Part shown: piece after piece, positions 37,815 through 47,409 of the stretch | Position numbering within the stretch: position 1 is the first letter of the stretch | Layout: every line of letters begins with the position of its first letter | Assembly: GCF_000272005.1 (NCBI RefSeq) | Contig: NZ_AKKU01000025.1 | Span: forward strand, 1-64,000 | Length of the DNA: 64,000 nt | Source: Alishewanella agri BL06 | GTDB taxonomy: Bacteria > Pseudomonadota > Gammaproteobacteria > Enterobacterales > Alteromonadaceae | Reading direction: 5' to 3' | Notes under the pieces: generated by a model | What the model saw: the letters and a program-made list of their open reading frames with translations, nothing else | What the model was told of the DNA's origin: nothing | Databases searched by the model: none | Made by a program: the position numbers and the translations under genes

Positions 37815-37997
37815 ATGCGTATTTCTTCCGCTTTAGTTGTCGCTGTCGTTATGGCTGCAGGATTAACGGGTTGCACCATCCGGGGGCCAAGTGTGAAAGT
37901 CGAGCCGCCTAAAGTGATTATTCCGGGCGTAATCGTTGAAGGCGAAAAACAAGGCAAACATTGCCCTCCGGGTCAGGCAAAGAAAGGAAAATGCTAG
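37815..37997 (+). CDS. Small lipoprotein (60 aa)
   Basis: ATG with AAAAGGAAACACC upstream. The 60 residues have a lipoprotein signal with lipobox LTGC (Cys near 20), a short Pro/Val-rich middle and a Lys/Cys C-terminal tail (KHCPPGQAKKGKC). Function unknown. It is 15 bp before the GNAT gene and may be co-transcribed. Confidence 0.75.
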   Translation: MRISSALVVAVVMAAGLTGCTIRGPSVKVEPPKVIIPGVIVEGEKQGKHCPPGQAKKGKC

Positions 37998-38012
37998 TTT
38001 TATTGGTTCTAT

Positions 38013-38426
38013 ATGACCAATTTTATCGTTGATAACAGCAGCGACTTCGCTGAACAAGCCAAACAAAAAATTGCCGAGTTTAATGCGCAGCATTGGGATG
38101 CCAGCCAACGTCAGGCGTTAGGTTTAAAGCAGCTTAATGCGCATGGCGAAGTGGTGGCCATGCTGGCCGGGCGCACCTTTGGCAACTGGTTTTATCTGGA
38201 ATCCTTCTGGTTGCAGGAAAGTGAGCGCGGTAAGGGCCTGGGCAGCGCCATGCTGGCTGAAGCAGAAGCGATTGCCAGACGTCGCGGCTGCCGTTTTGTG
38301 TTATTAGATACCCTGGAGTTTCAGGCAAAACCCTTTTATCAGCGCCATGGTTATCGGGTGGCGTGGATACAGCAGGATTACCCCTTTGCCGGCGGCGCCA
38401 AATATTTTATGACCAAAACGCTGTAA
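38013..38426 (+). CDS. GNAT-family N-acetyltransferase
   Basis: 137-residue GCN5-related acetyltransferase. The acetyl-CoA loop ESERGKGLGSAMLAEAEAIARRRGC near residues 70-94 fits the R/Q-x-x-G-x-G/A pattern, and the late strand QAKPFYQRHGYRV is present. The substrate is unknown. Confidence 0.88.
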   Translation: MTNFIVDNSSDFAEQAKQKIAEFNAQHWDASQRQALGLKQLNAHGEVVAMLAGRTFGNWFYLESFWLQESERGKGLGSAMLAEAEAIARRRGCRFVLLDTLEFQAKPFYQRHGYRVAWIQQDYPFAGGAKYFMTKTL

Positions 38427-38490
38427 AAGCAGAAACTGATAAGTTATGCCTGCCGGCAAGCGGTTAGTTACTCATGGTAGCCGACGGCCA

Positions 38491-39399
38491 TTAAGCTTCG
38501 GCCGTGCCATTAAAATAATCGATACAGTGTTTATAAAATGCCTGTACCAGCCTTGGCATTGGAGCATAGGCGGAATAGATAAACCCATACTGATGCTCAA
38601 TTACCGGCTCCAGCGGAATCAGTAAGATCTGGTCATCGGTATATTGCTGAGCCAGTACCTGATTCAGGATAGCGACACCCAGGCCACGTTTTACATAGGC
38701 ACAAGCTGTTGCCACACTATGGGTTTCCAGCCGGATCTGCGGTTGTACCTGAGCGGCTTTAAACATTAGATCGATTTTTTGCCGCGTTGGCCGACCTTGT
38801 CCAAGCATAATCAAAGGGGTGTTAAGCAGCTCATTGACACCGATCACTGTCTTGCCCGCCAGAGCAAAACCCACCGGAACCGCGCACACCATCGGGCTGC
38901 GCAGAATGGGTACACTGATTAAGCCGGGATGGTTCTCCGGTAATTGGATAAAGCCACAATCAATAGAGCGCTGCGCCACCAAATCTCTGGCAACTTGCGG
39001 ATTATGCGAGTCAATGCTGACCGATACCCGCGGATACTTCTCAATAAAGCTGGCGACGGCATTCACCAGAGGGCCGGAATTAAAGCTTGCCGGTGCAACT
39101 ATGGTTAGGGAGCCGGTTTCTGTTTTATGAAGATTACGGGCCAGTTCCAGAAAACGCGCGCTATTGCTAAGTAACAGATCGATTTCCGGGGTTAAGTGTT
39201 TCGCTTCTTCGGTGGCAATCAGCCGGCTATGCTCACGGTAAAACAACTGAAAGCCAACCAATTCTTCCAGGCTAGCCAGTAACCGGCTGATCCCAGGTTG
39301 GGTCAGGCCAAGCTGTTTAGCCGCAGCGGTAGCGGAGCCAGTTTGCATAATGGCCTGAAATGCTTGCAGGCTTCGCAGATTCAAATGCGCTATTTGCAT
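38491..39399 (-). CDS. LysR-family transcriptional regulator
   Basis: 302 residues: N-terminal helix-turn-helix (LRSLQAFQAIMQTGSATAAA, QPGISRLLASLEELVG) and a periplasmic-binding-like effector domain from residue 92 (GSLTIVAPASFNSGPLVNAV). It is divergent from the TonB receptor-amidohydrolase-transporter unit at 39512-44616 and most likely its regulator. Confidence 0.92.
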   Translation of the reverse strand: MQIAHLNLRSLQAFQAIMQTGSATAAAKQLGLTQPGISRLLASLEELVGFQLFYREHSRLIATEEAKHLTPEIDLLLSNSARFLELARNLHKTETGSLTIVAPASFNSGPLVNAVASFIEKYPRVSVSIDSHNPQVARDLVAQRSIDCGFIQLPENHPGLISVPILRSPMVCAVPVGFALAGKTVIGVNELLNTPLIMLGQGRPTRQKIDLMFKAAQVQPQIRLETHSVATACAYVKRGLGVAILNQVLAQQYTDDQILLIPLEPVIEHQYGFIYSAYAPMPRLVQAFYKHCIDYFNGTAEA

Positions 39400-39407
39400 G
39401 ACGTTTT

Positions 39408-39423
39408 GTTATGGGTTGATAAC
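39408..39423. promoter_or_regulatory. Candidate LysR operator
   Basis: GTTAT-GGGTTG-ATAAC, a 16-bp interrupted palindrome containing a T-N11-A core, lies 9 bp upstream of the lysR ATG in the 112-bp divergent region. A second, similar palindrome, GGTTA-AACAA-TAACC, lies at 39470-39484 nearer the receptor gene. Confidence 0.5.
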
Positions 39424-39511
39424 ATTAAATCATAATATTGCATAGCTTTGGCGGCTTTGCTAGCTTTCTGGTTAAACAATAACCCATACATAAAAAGCAA
39501 CGGGGATAACT

Positions 39512-42262
39512 ATGCAGCACAAACCGCTTTACCCAATCTCAATGCTCAGTTTGGCGATCAGTACCGCCTTGCTGATGAACAGTGTACACCTCAGGGCGCA
39601 GGATGCGGCAGCATCTGAACAGGCGCAACAAAAAGCCGTAGAAGTGATCTCGGTAACCGGATCGCGAATTTTACGCCGTGGCGAAACCGAAGGTAGCCCT
39701 ATTCAAACTATTGAACGCTCAGAGATGGATATCAAGGGTGCGATGTCGATCGGCGAGATCCTGCAGCAGTTGCCGAGCGTCGGTGCCAGTTTAAATGACA
39801 ATGGTTCAGCGGGTACCAGCCATGGTACGGCCAGTATCAACCTTAGAAATCTTGGTGAAAACCGCTCCTTAATTCTGGTAAACGGTAACCGCTGGGTTAA
39901 TGGTGCCGGTAGTCGGGGGTTCAGAGATTTTGTCGACTTAAACACCATCCCCTATGCCATTATTGAGCGGGTTGAGGTGTTGCAGGACGGTGCTACGGCT
40001 ATTTATGGTGCCGATGCCATTGCCGGTGTGGTGAATATTCATACCGTGAAAGACTATGACGGCGCCCAGCTTAAAGCCTATGCCGGACAAACATCGAAGC
40101 AGGATCGTGAAACCGTTAATCTTGATCTGAAACTCGGCCGTGATTGGGGTAAGCATAACCTGTTTTTTGCTGCCAGTTATTCTGACCAAAAGCCGATCCT
40201 GACTCAGGACCGGGCCCTGACGGCTATTCCGTTAAATGGCTTATCACTGGGTACTGCCGAAGGGCTATTTCGGGAAGCTAACCTGGCACAAGTACTGAAT
40301 TTCCCGATCCCGGCGCAGGGCATTACCCGTGCGCCGGGCTCAGATGGTAATAATCTGGCAAGCTGGCGCCCGGCAACCACCAATGATCGGTTTAACCGTT
40401 ACCACGATAATTACGTGGTTGGGCCAAATGAGCGCCTAAGCCTTTATGGACAGGCCCTGTTCCAGTTACCCGATACTGCGGTATTTCAGGATACCCGGTT
40501 GCGGGTCGAGCTGTTACATAACAAACGTGAGTCTGACCAACAGTTTTCGGCGGTTATTCCGACGGTAACAGGTGCCCGCGGCTTTGTGATTGTTAATGAT
40601 CCCAGAGTGAACCCCTTTGGTGTCGAATTCTCCGGTAATGACTTCTCGCTGAATAACTTCTTTGTTGATAACGGCTTGCGCCGTAACATTCAGGAAGTCA
40701 AAACCAGCCGGGCCGGACTGGGAATTGAAGGCTTTTTACCGGGCGACTGGCGCTGGGATATGTTTGCCTCGGTGGCAAAGAACGAGGGCACCTTTACGTC
40801 CGCTAACCAGTTACATCTGGATAAACTGGCGTTGGGGATGCGGGCTTGCGGTACGGCCGGTTTAACCGCGGATGTCAGCGATTTATTGGTTGGCTGTGTA
40901 CCGGTAAATATGTTTAACCCTCTTACCGCTGATATGGTGCGATACATTAATTTCACGGGTGAAGATCGTAACCAAACTCAGCAGCAACACCTGCGCTTTA
41001 ACCTGAGCAATGCTGTGGCCGAGCTACCGGCCGGTGATCTGTTGCTGGCTGCCGGTGCGGAATACCGCAAAGAAAAGGGTACCGACACCCCGGATAGCGT
41101 CATTAATGCGGCACCGCGCGTGAATCGTTATCAAACCACCTCCTCTGCGCCACGCACCGGCACCGTCGGTGAGTATGATTTATCCGAGGCCTATCTGGAG
41201 CTGAATATTCCCCTGTTGGCGGCACAACCACTGGCTGAATATCTGGAACTCAATCTGGCCAGCCGTTACTCCAATTACAGTACCTTTGGTAACACCACTA
41301 ACAGCAAGGTAGGGGTGCTTTACCGGCCGGTAAGTGATCTGATGTTAAGAGCTACCTGGGCAGAAGGCTTCCGGGCGCCCTCTATTCTGGAACTGTATGA
41401 AGGGGAACGTGCATCCTTTGCCCCGGTCAATGACCCTTGTGCGGCAAACAGCAGTTTGCCTGGTTGTGCCGGTGTGCCCGCCTCTTACACCCAAACCGAT
41501 GCCAATGTGCCGATCACCATTGGTGGCAATAATCAGCTAACCCCTGAAACATCCGAGAATATTTCAACTGGTTTGGTTTACACCCCTGCCTGGCTGTCAG
41601 GATTCAGCCTGACCATGGATTGGTACAATATCAAAATTGATAACACCATCAGCACCTTTGGTACTCAGAACCTGATCGACCTGTGTGCCTTTACTGGGCG
41701 TAACTGTAATGTGATTAGCCGTGCCGGATCGGGTGAGATCCTGAATGTGGTGGATGGGCCGGTTAACCTGAATCGCACTGAGGTGTCGGGTATTGATACC
41801 GTAATCCGTTACAACCTGGATACCGCCATCGGCCGCTGGGATTTTAGTACCAGTGTCTCGAAGTTAAATAAGTTTGCTGAATCTTCAACCCTGGCGGACG
41901 GCTCTGAGTTAACCACCGACAAAAAAGGCTTTGCCGGAGTACGGGAGGCCTATCCTAAATGGCGCGGTAACTTTACCACCCAATGGCGCAAAGATAATCT
42001 GAGCGCGGCCTATAACCTGCGTTATATCGGTGATACCACGGAAACCTTCGCGAATCAGCCAAGAAGTATCGGTTCTATGGTGTATCACAACCTCTCTGCC
42101 GGTTATAAATTTGAGCAAGGACTGTCACTACGTGCAGGGATTAATAATCTGTTTGATAAACAGCCTCCAACCTCGCTGGTAAACGTCAATATTAACTTTG
42201 ATCAGCAAACCTACAATGCGGTGGGCCGTTTCTACTATTTACAGCTGACCTACGACTTTTAA
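39512..42262 (+). CDS. TonB-dependent outer-membrane receptor
   Basis: 916 residues: signal peptide to about residue 30, TonB-box-like VEVISVTGSRI near residue 43, plug domain (SIGEILQQLPSVGASLN, VEVLQDGATAIYGADAIAGVVNI) and a 22-strand-type barrel ending YYLQLTYDF. The plug style is that of receptors for peptides or oligosaccharides rather than classic siderophores. Cys pairs appear in loops (CAANSSLPGC, CAFTGRNC). It is the first gene of the unit with the amidohydrolase and the YfcC-type carrier. Confidence 0.9.
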   Translation: MQHKPLYPISMLSLAISTALLMNSVHLRAQDAAASEQAQQKAVEVISVTGSRILRRGETEGSPIQTIERSEMDIKGAMSIGEILQQLPSVGASLNDNGSAGTSHGTASINLRNLGENRSLILVNGNRWVNGAGSRGFRDFVDLNTIPYAIIERVEVLQDGATAIYGADAIAGVVNIHTVKDYDGAQLKAYAGQTSKQDRETVNLDLKLGRDWGKHNLFFAASYSDQKPILTQDRALTAIPLNGLSLGTAEGLFREANLAQVLNFPIPAQGITRAPGSDGNNLASWRPATTNDRFNRYHDNYVVGPNERLSLYGQALFQLPDTAVFQDTRLRVELLHNKRESDQQFSAVIPTVTGARGFVIVNDPRVNPFGVEFSGNDFSLNNFFVDNGLRRNIQEVKTSRAGLGIEGFLPGDWRWDMFASVAKNEGTFTSANQLHLDKLALGMRACGTAGLTADVSDLLVGCVPVNMFNPLTADMVRYINFTGEDRNQTQQQHLRFNLSNAVAELPAGDLLLAAGAEYRKEKGTDTPDSVINAAPRVNRYQTTSSAPRTGTVGEYDLSEAYLELNIPLLAAQPLAEYLELNLASRYSNYSTFGNTTNSKVGVLYRPVSDLMLRATWAEGFRAPSILELYEGERASFAPVNDPCAANSSLPGCAGVPASYTQTDANVPITIGGNNQLTPETSENISTGLVYTPAWLSGFSLTMDWYNIKIDNTISTFGTQNLIDLCAFTGRNCNVISRAGSGEILNVVDGPVNLNRTEVSGIDTVIRYNLDTAIGRWDFSTSVSKLNKFAESSTLADGSELTTDKKGFAGVREAYPKWRGNFTTQWRKDNLSAAYNLRYIGDTTETFANQPRSIGSMVYHNLSAGYKFEQGLSLRAGINNLFDKQPPTSLVNVNINFDQQTYNAVGRFYYLQLTYDF

Positions 42263-42304
42263 CCGCGCCGGGGCACCCAAAGGGCGTCCGGTATTGGATG
42301 TATT

Positions 42305-43183
42305 ATGAGAACAGAGTTAACACAAGGCTATAAGTTATTTTTGCCTGCCGGCAACCTTATGCCGCTGATTTTCGACTCGCCGCACAGCGGTATGGAATTT
42401 CCGGCCGATTTCCGGTGTTTAGCGTCTGACGTACAGTTACGTTCAGGCTGGGATGCCTTTGTTGATGAGTTGTGGCAGCCTGCCCATTTGGCAGGCGCGA
42501 CCTTGATCGCCGCCAGAGCGTCACGAATGTATATTGATCTGAACCGGGCTGTGGATGATATCGATCCTGAGCTGCTTTCTGGCGATTGGCCCGGCGAGTT
42601 AAAGCCTACCACCTACAGTAAAAGAGGGATGGGTTTGTTACGTCGCTTTGCCTTACCCGGCGTGCCGATGTATGAGCAGAAACTCGCTGTTAGCGAGGTG
42701 CAGCAGCGTATCGCACAGTATTATCTGCCTTATCATCATTGTCTCTCTGAGCAAATTAGCGCCTTGCATCAGAAGTTTGGCGCGGTATGGCATATTGATT
42801 GTCACTCGATGAAATCGCAGGGTAACGCCATGAATATCGATCAGGGGCAGGCCAGAGCCGATATCGTGATCGGCGATAAGGACGGGCAATCTGCTGAACC
42901 GGGTTTCACCAGCCTGATTGTGCAGTTTTTTCAGGATAGGGGGTATAGTGTCAGTGTAAATTATCCCTATAAAGGGGGCTATCTAACCGAGTGTTTCGCC
43001 GCCCCCGCGCAGCAGATCCACAGTGTGCAAATTGAGATCAACCGGGCGCTCTATATGAATGAGCAAACATTCATGAAACATCAGGGTTTTAACAAGCTAC
43101 AACATGATTTGCAGCAATTGGTGGCCGCAATCCGTACTTATATTACCCAGCGCTTGCCAGCACTGGCCGACGAGGTGAATTAA
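42305..43183 (+). CDS. N-formylglutamate amidohydrolase-family protein
   Basis: 292-residue member of the N-formylglutamate amidohydrolase (HutG-type) family: DSPHSGMEFPADF near residue 24, RMYIDLNRAVDDID near residue 78, HIDCHSM near residue 161. It would deformylate or hydrolyse N-acyl-glutamate-like compounds. The hut genes are absent here, so the substrate may be another N-formyl or N-acyl amino acid delivered by the upstream receptor. It ends one base into the YfcC-type gene. Confidence 0.85.
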   Translation: MRTELTQGYKLFLPAGNLMPLIFDSPHSGMEFPADFRCLASDVQLRSGWDAFVDELWQPAHLAGATLIAARASRMYIDLNRAVDDIDPELLSGDWPGELKPTTYSKRGMGLLRRFALPGVPMYEQKLAVSEVQQRIAQYYLPYHHCLSEQISALHQKFGAVWHIDCHSMKSQGNAMNIDQGQARADIVIGDKDGQSAEPGFTSLIVQFFQDRGYSVSVNYPYKGGYLTECFAAPAQQIHSVQIEINRALYMNEQTFMKHQGFNKLQHDLQQLVAAIRTYITQRLPALADEVN

Positions 43184-44616
43184 TGTCAGATAAAGCCAAG
43201 GTTTCCGCTACGGTTGAGCCCGCTGTCAGTATCGCTGTACCGCAGCGTTCCGGGGCAAACCCGATAGTGGTGTTGCTGTTTATTTTACTCGTTGCCGCCG
43301 GCCTCACCTATTTACTCGACTCGGGTAGTTATCAAAGAACTGATGGTTTGGTGGTTGCGGGTAGTTATCAGGTAATAGAAAAAGACCGTTCTCTGAGCAA
43401 TCTGTTTGGTTCGGTTACCCAGGCGCCTGCAGGTGAGGCCAGACCCGTGGGGGTAATTGATGTGCTGCAAGCGATACCCGCAGGTTTGCAGCGGGGAGCC
43501 GGGCTGATCTTTATGGTGCTGATTATTGGCGGCATGTTCGGCATTCTGAATAAATCAGGTGCTGTCGATGCCGGGCTTGAGCGGCTAATAAGTGCGGTAA
43601 AGGGCAATGTCTACGGTCTGGTGATCTTTCTGATGACCATGTTTGCGTTGGGTAGCACCTTTTTAGGCCTGGCTTCGGAGTATTTACTGATTATTCCGCT
43701 GATGGTTGAGCTGGCACGCCGGCTGGGTATGTCAAATCTGATCGGTTTGGCCATTCTGACCATTGCCGTAAAAGTCGGTTACCTATCCTCTATTACCAAC
43801 CCCTTACCACTTACTATTGCACAGCCGCTTCTCGGTTTACCTATCTTCAGTGGTGCCGGGATGAGAACTTTGTTTTTCGCTGTTTTCTTAGTGTTTGGTA
43901 TTGCTTACATGCTGTGGGTGATTAAGAAAACCGGGTTTAAAAAGCAGCTGGAGATCAGTTTTGATAGCCGAAAACTCAGTTTGCGCCATCTGGTATTGTT
44001 GTTGATCATGCTGGTTGGGATTGCCGGTTTGGTCTATGCCTCCAATACTTGGCAATGGAAAAACCAGCAGCTGTCTGCATATTATATCGGCATGAGTATC
44101 TTACTGGCTTGTTGTAGTGGGTTGGGAGCTAGTGGCGCCGCTGATGCCTTTGTCTCAGGGATGAAGAAAATCCTGTTGGCCAGTATCCTGATAGGTGTTG
44201 CTTTTGCTATTGCCATCACGCTGGAAAACGGCAAGGTCCTTGACGCGGTAGTGCATGGCCTGGTCAGTATCATTGGAGAGGATAACTCCTATCTGGCTGT
44301 ATTGGGGATGTTTGTGTCGCAGTTACTGCTGGATGTGATGATCCCCTCTACCTCTGGTCAGGCGGCGGTCAGTATGCCGATCCTGGGGCCTATAGGTCAG
44401 CTCTCCGGCGTGGGGGCGCAAACCACAGTACTGACATTTCTGTTCGGCAATGGCATAACCAATATGATTACCCCAACCTCCGGTACCTTGCTGGCCTATT
44501 TGGCTACCGCTCAGGTGAGCTGGACCGACTGGGCCAGATTTATTCTGCCGCTGGTGCTGATTTTTATCGTGTTGGCCTGCATGATGTTATTTTTTGCGGT
44601 ATATGTGGGTTTTTAG
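43183..44616 (+). CDS. YfcC-family (DcuC/ArcD-like) membrane transporter
   Basis: 477 residues with about 12 transmembrane helices after a 25-residue cytoplasmic tail. Conserved parts are GGMFGILNKSGAVDAGLERLI, the SEYLLIIPLMVELARRLG segment and MIPSTSGQAAVSMPILGP. The family carries amino or dicarboxylic acids. Overlapping start and stop with the amidohydrolase implies joint use, such as uptake of the substrate or product across the inner membrane. Confidence 0.88.
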   Translation: MSDKAKVSATVEPAVSIAVPQRSGANPIVVLLFILLVAAGLTYLLDSGSYQRTDGLVVAGSYQVIEKDRSLSNLFGSVTQAPAGEARPVGVIDVLQAIPAGLQRGAGLIFMVLIIGGMFGILNKSGAVDAGLERLISAVKGNVYGLVIFLMTMFALGSTFLGLASEYLLIIPLMVELARRLGMSNLIGLAILTIAVKVGYLSSITNPLPLTIAQPLLGLPIFSGAGMRTLFFAVFLVFGIAYMLWVIKKTGFKKQLEISFDSRKLSLRHLVLLLIMLVGIAGLVYASNTWQWKNQQLSAYYIGMSILLACCSGLGASGAADAFVSGMKKILLASILIGVAFAIAITLENGKVLDAVVHGLVSIIGEDNSYLAVLGMFVSQLLLDVMIPSTSGQAAVSMPILGPIGQLSGVGAQTTVLTFLFGNGITNMITPTSGTLLAYLATAQVSWTDWARFILPLVLIFIVLACMMLFFAVYVGF

Positions 44617-44808
44617 CGTTTGTCGCATCGCAGGCCAAAGCTGCTCTGGCTCTGTCGGCGGAGATACTGCTTTATCAACAGTAGAGTTAATCATGCTAAT
44701 AAGTACTTAGATTGAACGGTCTCTCTGTTTGTTAACGAACAAATGCAGCTGAGTTGTTAGAGGAGAATGGCATATACGCTGCATTTTGGCAGCGTGCAGG
44801 AGCCTACT

Positions 44809-45156
44809 ATGCAAACAATGAAACGTTCATTTATTACACTTGGTGTAGTGTTGGCAGGCAGTTTAGCATTAGTTAATTGTGATCCTGGCCCAAACACACA
44901 ACCTGGTCCGATTGATCTCACGGTGACCACAGAAGATGGATCTGGGGATGATGCAAGAATCACGACAGCGGTGCATACCATGCTGTTGGCAGATATGGAG
45001 CTAAAGCATCTGACGATTGCCGTAGAAACTCGCAAGGGAGATGTAAAATTGTCAGGCGACGTGGAAACTGAGGCTCAGCGCGAGCATGCCGGCCGGATCG
45101 TAGCGGCAACTTCGGGTGTACACGCAGTGAACAACCAGTTAAAGGTCAAAAAATAA
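44809..45156 (+). CDS. BON-domain lipoprotein
   Basis: About 115 residues with a signal sequence and possible lipobox LVNC, then a single BON domain (ITTAVHTMLLADMELKHLTIAVETRKGDVKLSGDVETEAQREHA). BON proteins (OsmY-like) bind phospholipid or stabilise the envelope under osmotic stress. AGGAGCCTACT ahead of the ATG at 44809 supports this start over the ATG at 44767. The 190 bp before it show no gene. Confidence 0.82.
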   Translation: MQTMKRSFITLGVVLAGSLALVNCDPGPNTQPGPIDLTVTTEDGSGDDARITTAVHTMLLADMELKHLTIAVETRKGDVKLSGDVETEAQREHAGRIVAATSGVHAVNNQLKVKK

Positions 45157-45211
45157 CGATATTTCAGTCAAAATGGCACTCATAACGCCGATACTTGAAA
45201 GCGAAAGAAAA

Positions 45212-45237
45212 GTAACGCTGTTGTTATCCAGCGTTAC
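45212..45237. terminator. Hairpin between convergent BON and PRC genes
   Basis: GTAACGCTG/CAGCGTTAC, a 9-bp stem with an 8-nt loop, framed by GAAAG on the left and CTTTC on the right. No T tract, so it may be a bidirectional barrier rather than a classical terminator. Confidence 0.5.
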
Positions 45238-45272
45238 ACTTTCGGCCTGAGAAATTTACGCATTCGTGTGGT

Positions 45273-45614
45273 TTATCTGACGTAGTAGGAGTCGACCGCA
45301 GCACTCCATGTCGGATCCGCCATATTAGGCCACTGATCTTTATTAAAACCCGGTGCATTTTTCAGGCGTTCAACTCCGACATCCAGAACAAAACGTTTGT
45401 TTGCTGTGTCCAGCTTTAACGCGCTCCAGGGAATAGCAAACAAGCGATCACCCATACCTAAAAAACCACCTGACGTTAGTACGGCATAGCGTATCTTGCC
45501 CTGGGTGATATCAAGCATAATATCTTGAAGCTTACCAAGCTTCTCTTGCTTTAGATTAACTACATCATCGTTAGTAATCGTTGAAGCGCTTAGCAGTGTT
45601 GTTGACGTTTCCAT
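45273..45614 (-). CDS. PRC-barrel domain protein
   Basis: 113 residues with a PRC-barrel (VNLKQEKLGKLQDIMLDITQGKIRYAVLTSGG, LFAIPWSALKLD). GGAGTATCAACTT before the ATG at 45614 decides the start; 16 residues upstream are not conserved. Such stand-alone PRC proteins often appear with BON proteins in stress-related pairs. Function unknown. Confidence 0.82.
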   Translation of the reverse strand: METSTTLLSASTITNDDVVNLKQEKLGKLQDIMLDITQGKIRYAVLTSGGFLGMGDRLFAIPWSALKLDTANKRFVLDVGVERLKNAPGFNKDQWPNMADPTWSAAVDSYYVR

Positions 45615-45869
45615 AAGTTGATACTCCAATGAGGTTGTTGACCAGATCCTGCTTCTGACCATGGTGCAAGGGAAAACAGGATGCTATTGTTATGTTAGCT
45701 ACAACTACCCTCTGACTCTGTTCGCTCGCTAACGTAGCTAAGTTTTTTATCATTAACTGAGTAGCAGGAGCTGCCGGAAAATATTCCATGATCTGATTCA
45801 CAACATTGCCGTACAATACCGATGATGCATCAGTGATACTCCCTATTCTGACTAGAAGAAGCCATTCTT

Positions 45870-46865
45870 ATGCGATACCTACTTTTTGCCGCCGCCGCAG
45901 GTTCTGTGGTAGCTGCTGCCGTTTATGCCGTTAGCTTTAGCGGGCGCGGTCCCGTCAGTGCTCAGGATTTTGTTAACTTACAGCAGGGTGCGCAAGTGCA
46001 GGCCGGTTTTCGGCGCGCTCATGCTAAAGGCTTTTGCATCAGTGGTGAGTTTCAGTCCTCTGGTGCCTTAGCGCAGTATTCCAGTGCTCAGGTGCTGCAA
46101 AGTGGCAGTTATCCTTTTGTTGGCCGAATCTCGATTGCTGGTAATAACCCATCTGCCCCCGATCTGAAAGCGCCGGTACGCAGTCTGGCGCTAACTATTC
46201 TGCCCGATAGCCCGCAGCAGTGGCGCACGGCAATGAATACGCCGCCGGTATTAGCGGTCGCGACCCCAGAAAAGTTTTATCAGCAGCTGTTAGCCATTCA
46301 AAACAGCACAGTGCCGGAGTTTTTTGCCGCCCACCCGGAAGCGCAAAACTTTATTAACTGGCGTAACAGCTATCAGCCCAGCCAGAGCTTTGCTACCGAG
46401 CGCTATCACAGTATTAATGCTTTTTATCTGGTTGATACTCAAGGCCAGCAACAAGCAGTGCGCTGGGCGGCGGTACCGTTAACCAACGAAACCGGGCAAC
46501 TAGCCGATGCAGAAGCCACAGATGCACTACAGCAGGAATTCTTTAGCCGGCTGCAGCAAGGGCCGGTACGCTTTGATTTACAGTTTACCCTGGCCACCGC
46601 CAGCGACAATCCGGCTGATGCCACTATCCCCTGGCCTGAAACTAACCCGCAACTCAGTGCTGGTACTATCGTGATTGAGCAAGCCAGTTTGCAGGATACT
46701 GGCGCCTGTAATGCGATTAACTTCGATCCCTTGGTACTGCCGGCGGGTTTTGCGCCTTCAGACGATCCGATTTTACGCGCCCGAGCAGCAGTCTATGCCG
46801 AATCGCACCGCCGCCGTGCCCGTGAAGTGTTAATGCAGCAAACTACCGGAGGTGCCAATGAATAA
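45870..46865 (+). CDS. Catalase-related peroxidase (SrpA-like)
   Basis: 331-residue heme peroxidase of the catalase superfamily, anchored by an N-terminal hydrophobic segment. HAKGFCISGEF near residue 51 has the distal His, SINAFYLVD the core strand, and RARAAVYAESHRRR near residue 308 the Arg-xxx-Tyr heme-ligand motif. These mini-catalases use organic reductants or membrane electrons to reduce peroxide in the periplasm. It overlaps the cytochrome b561 gene, its presumed electron donor. Confidence 0.87.
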   Translation: MRYLLFAAAAGSVVAAAVYAVSFSGRGPVSAQDFVNLQQGAQVQAGFRRAHAKGFCISGEFQSSGALAQYSSAQVLQSGSYPFVGRISIAGNNPSAPDLKAPVRSLALTILPDSPQQWRTAMNTPPVLAVATPEKFYQQLLAIQNSTVPEFFAAHPEAQNFINWRNSYQPSQSFATERYHSINAFYLVDTQGQQQAVRWAAVPLTNETGQLADAEATDALQQEFFSRLQQGPVRFDLQFTLATASDNPADATIPWPETNPQLSAGTIVIEQASLQDTGACNAINFDPLVLPAGFAPSDDPILRARAAVYAESHRRRAREVLMQQTTGGANE

Positions 46866-47409
46866 GCCACACCTTTATCCCCTTGCGATGCGGGTAATGC
46901 ATTGGTTAATGGCGGCTTTAGTGCTGAGCCTGGTATTCGCCGGTTTAACTATGGTGAAGTCGCTGGGCCCCTGGCAGCAGCAGTTGCTGGCCTGGCATAA
47001 AGCCATGGGCTTACTGGCCATGTTGGCGATCCTGGTGCGACTTTACATCCGCTTGCGTAGTGACACACCAAAGTTGCCAGATAGTGTGCCGAAACTGCAG
47101 CAGCTTGCAGCGAAACTCACGCAACTTGGCTTTTATATATTATTAGTAGTGATGCCGTTGTCCGGTTATTTAATGCAAAATGCTGCCGGTCGCCCGCTGG
47201 AGCTGTTTGGATTGTCGCTGCCATCGTTGCTCAATACCGATTTAGCGTTATATGGCCTGTTTCGCGAAATTCATGGCTGGGCCGCCCTGCTGTTAGTGCT
47301 GCTGCTTGTGGTGCATATTATTGCTGCGCTCTATCACGGCCTGATTAAGCGGGATGGGGTGTTTAGCAGTATGGTCAAAGCGTCCGCTACTGCTAACCGC
47401 AAACCCTAA
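46858..47409 (+). CDS. Cytochrome b561 family protein
   Basis: 183-residue four-helix di-heme b-type cytochrome: His ligands in MRVMHWLM, LAWHKAMGLLAML and AALLLVLLLVVHIIAALYH. GGAGG at 46848 is at ideal distance from the ATG at 46858. It would take electrons from quinol and pass them to the catalase-related protein encoded just upstream; this pairing is common in proteobacteria. Confidence 0.9.
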   Translation: MNKPHLYPLAMRVMHWLMAALVLSLVFAGLTMVKSLGPWQQQLLAWHKAMGLLAMLAILVRLYIRLRSDTPKLPDSVPKLQQLAAKLTQLGFYILLVVMPLSGYLMQNAAGRPLELFGLSLPSLLNTDLALYGLFREIHGWAALLLVLLLVVHIIAALYHGLIKRDGVFSSMVKASATANRKP

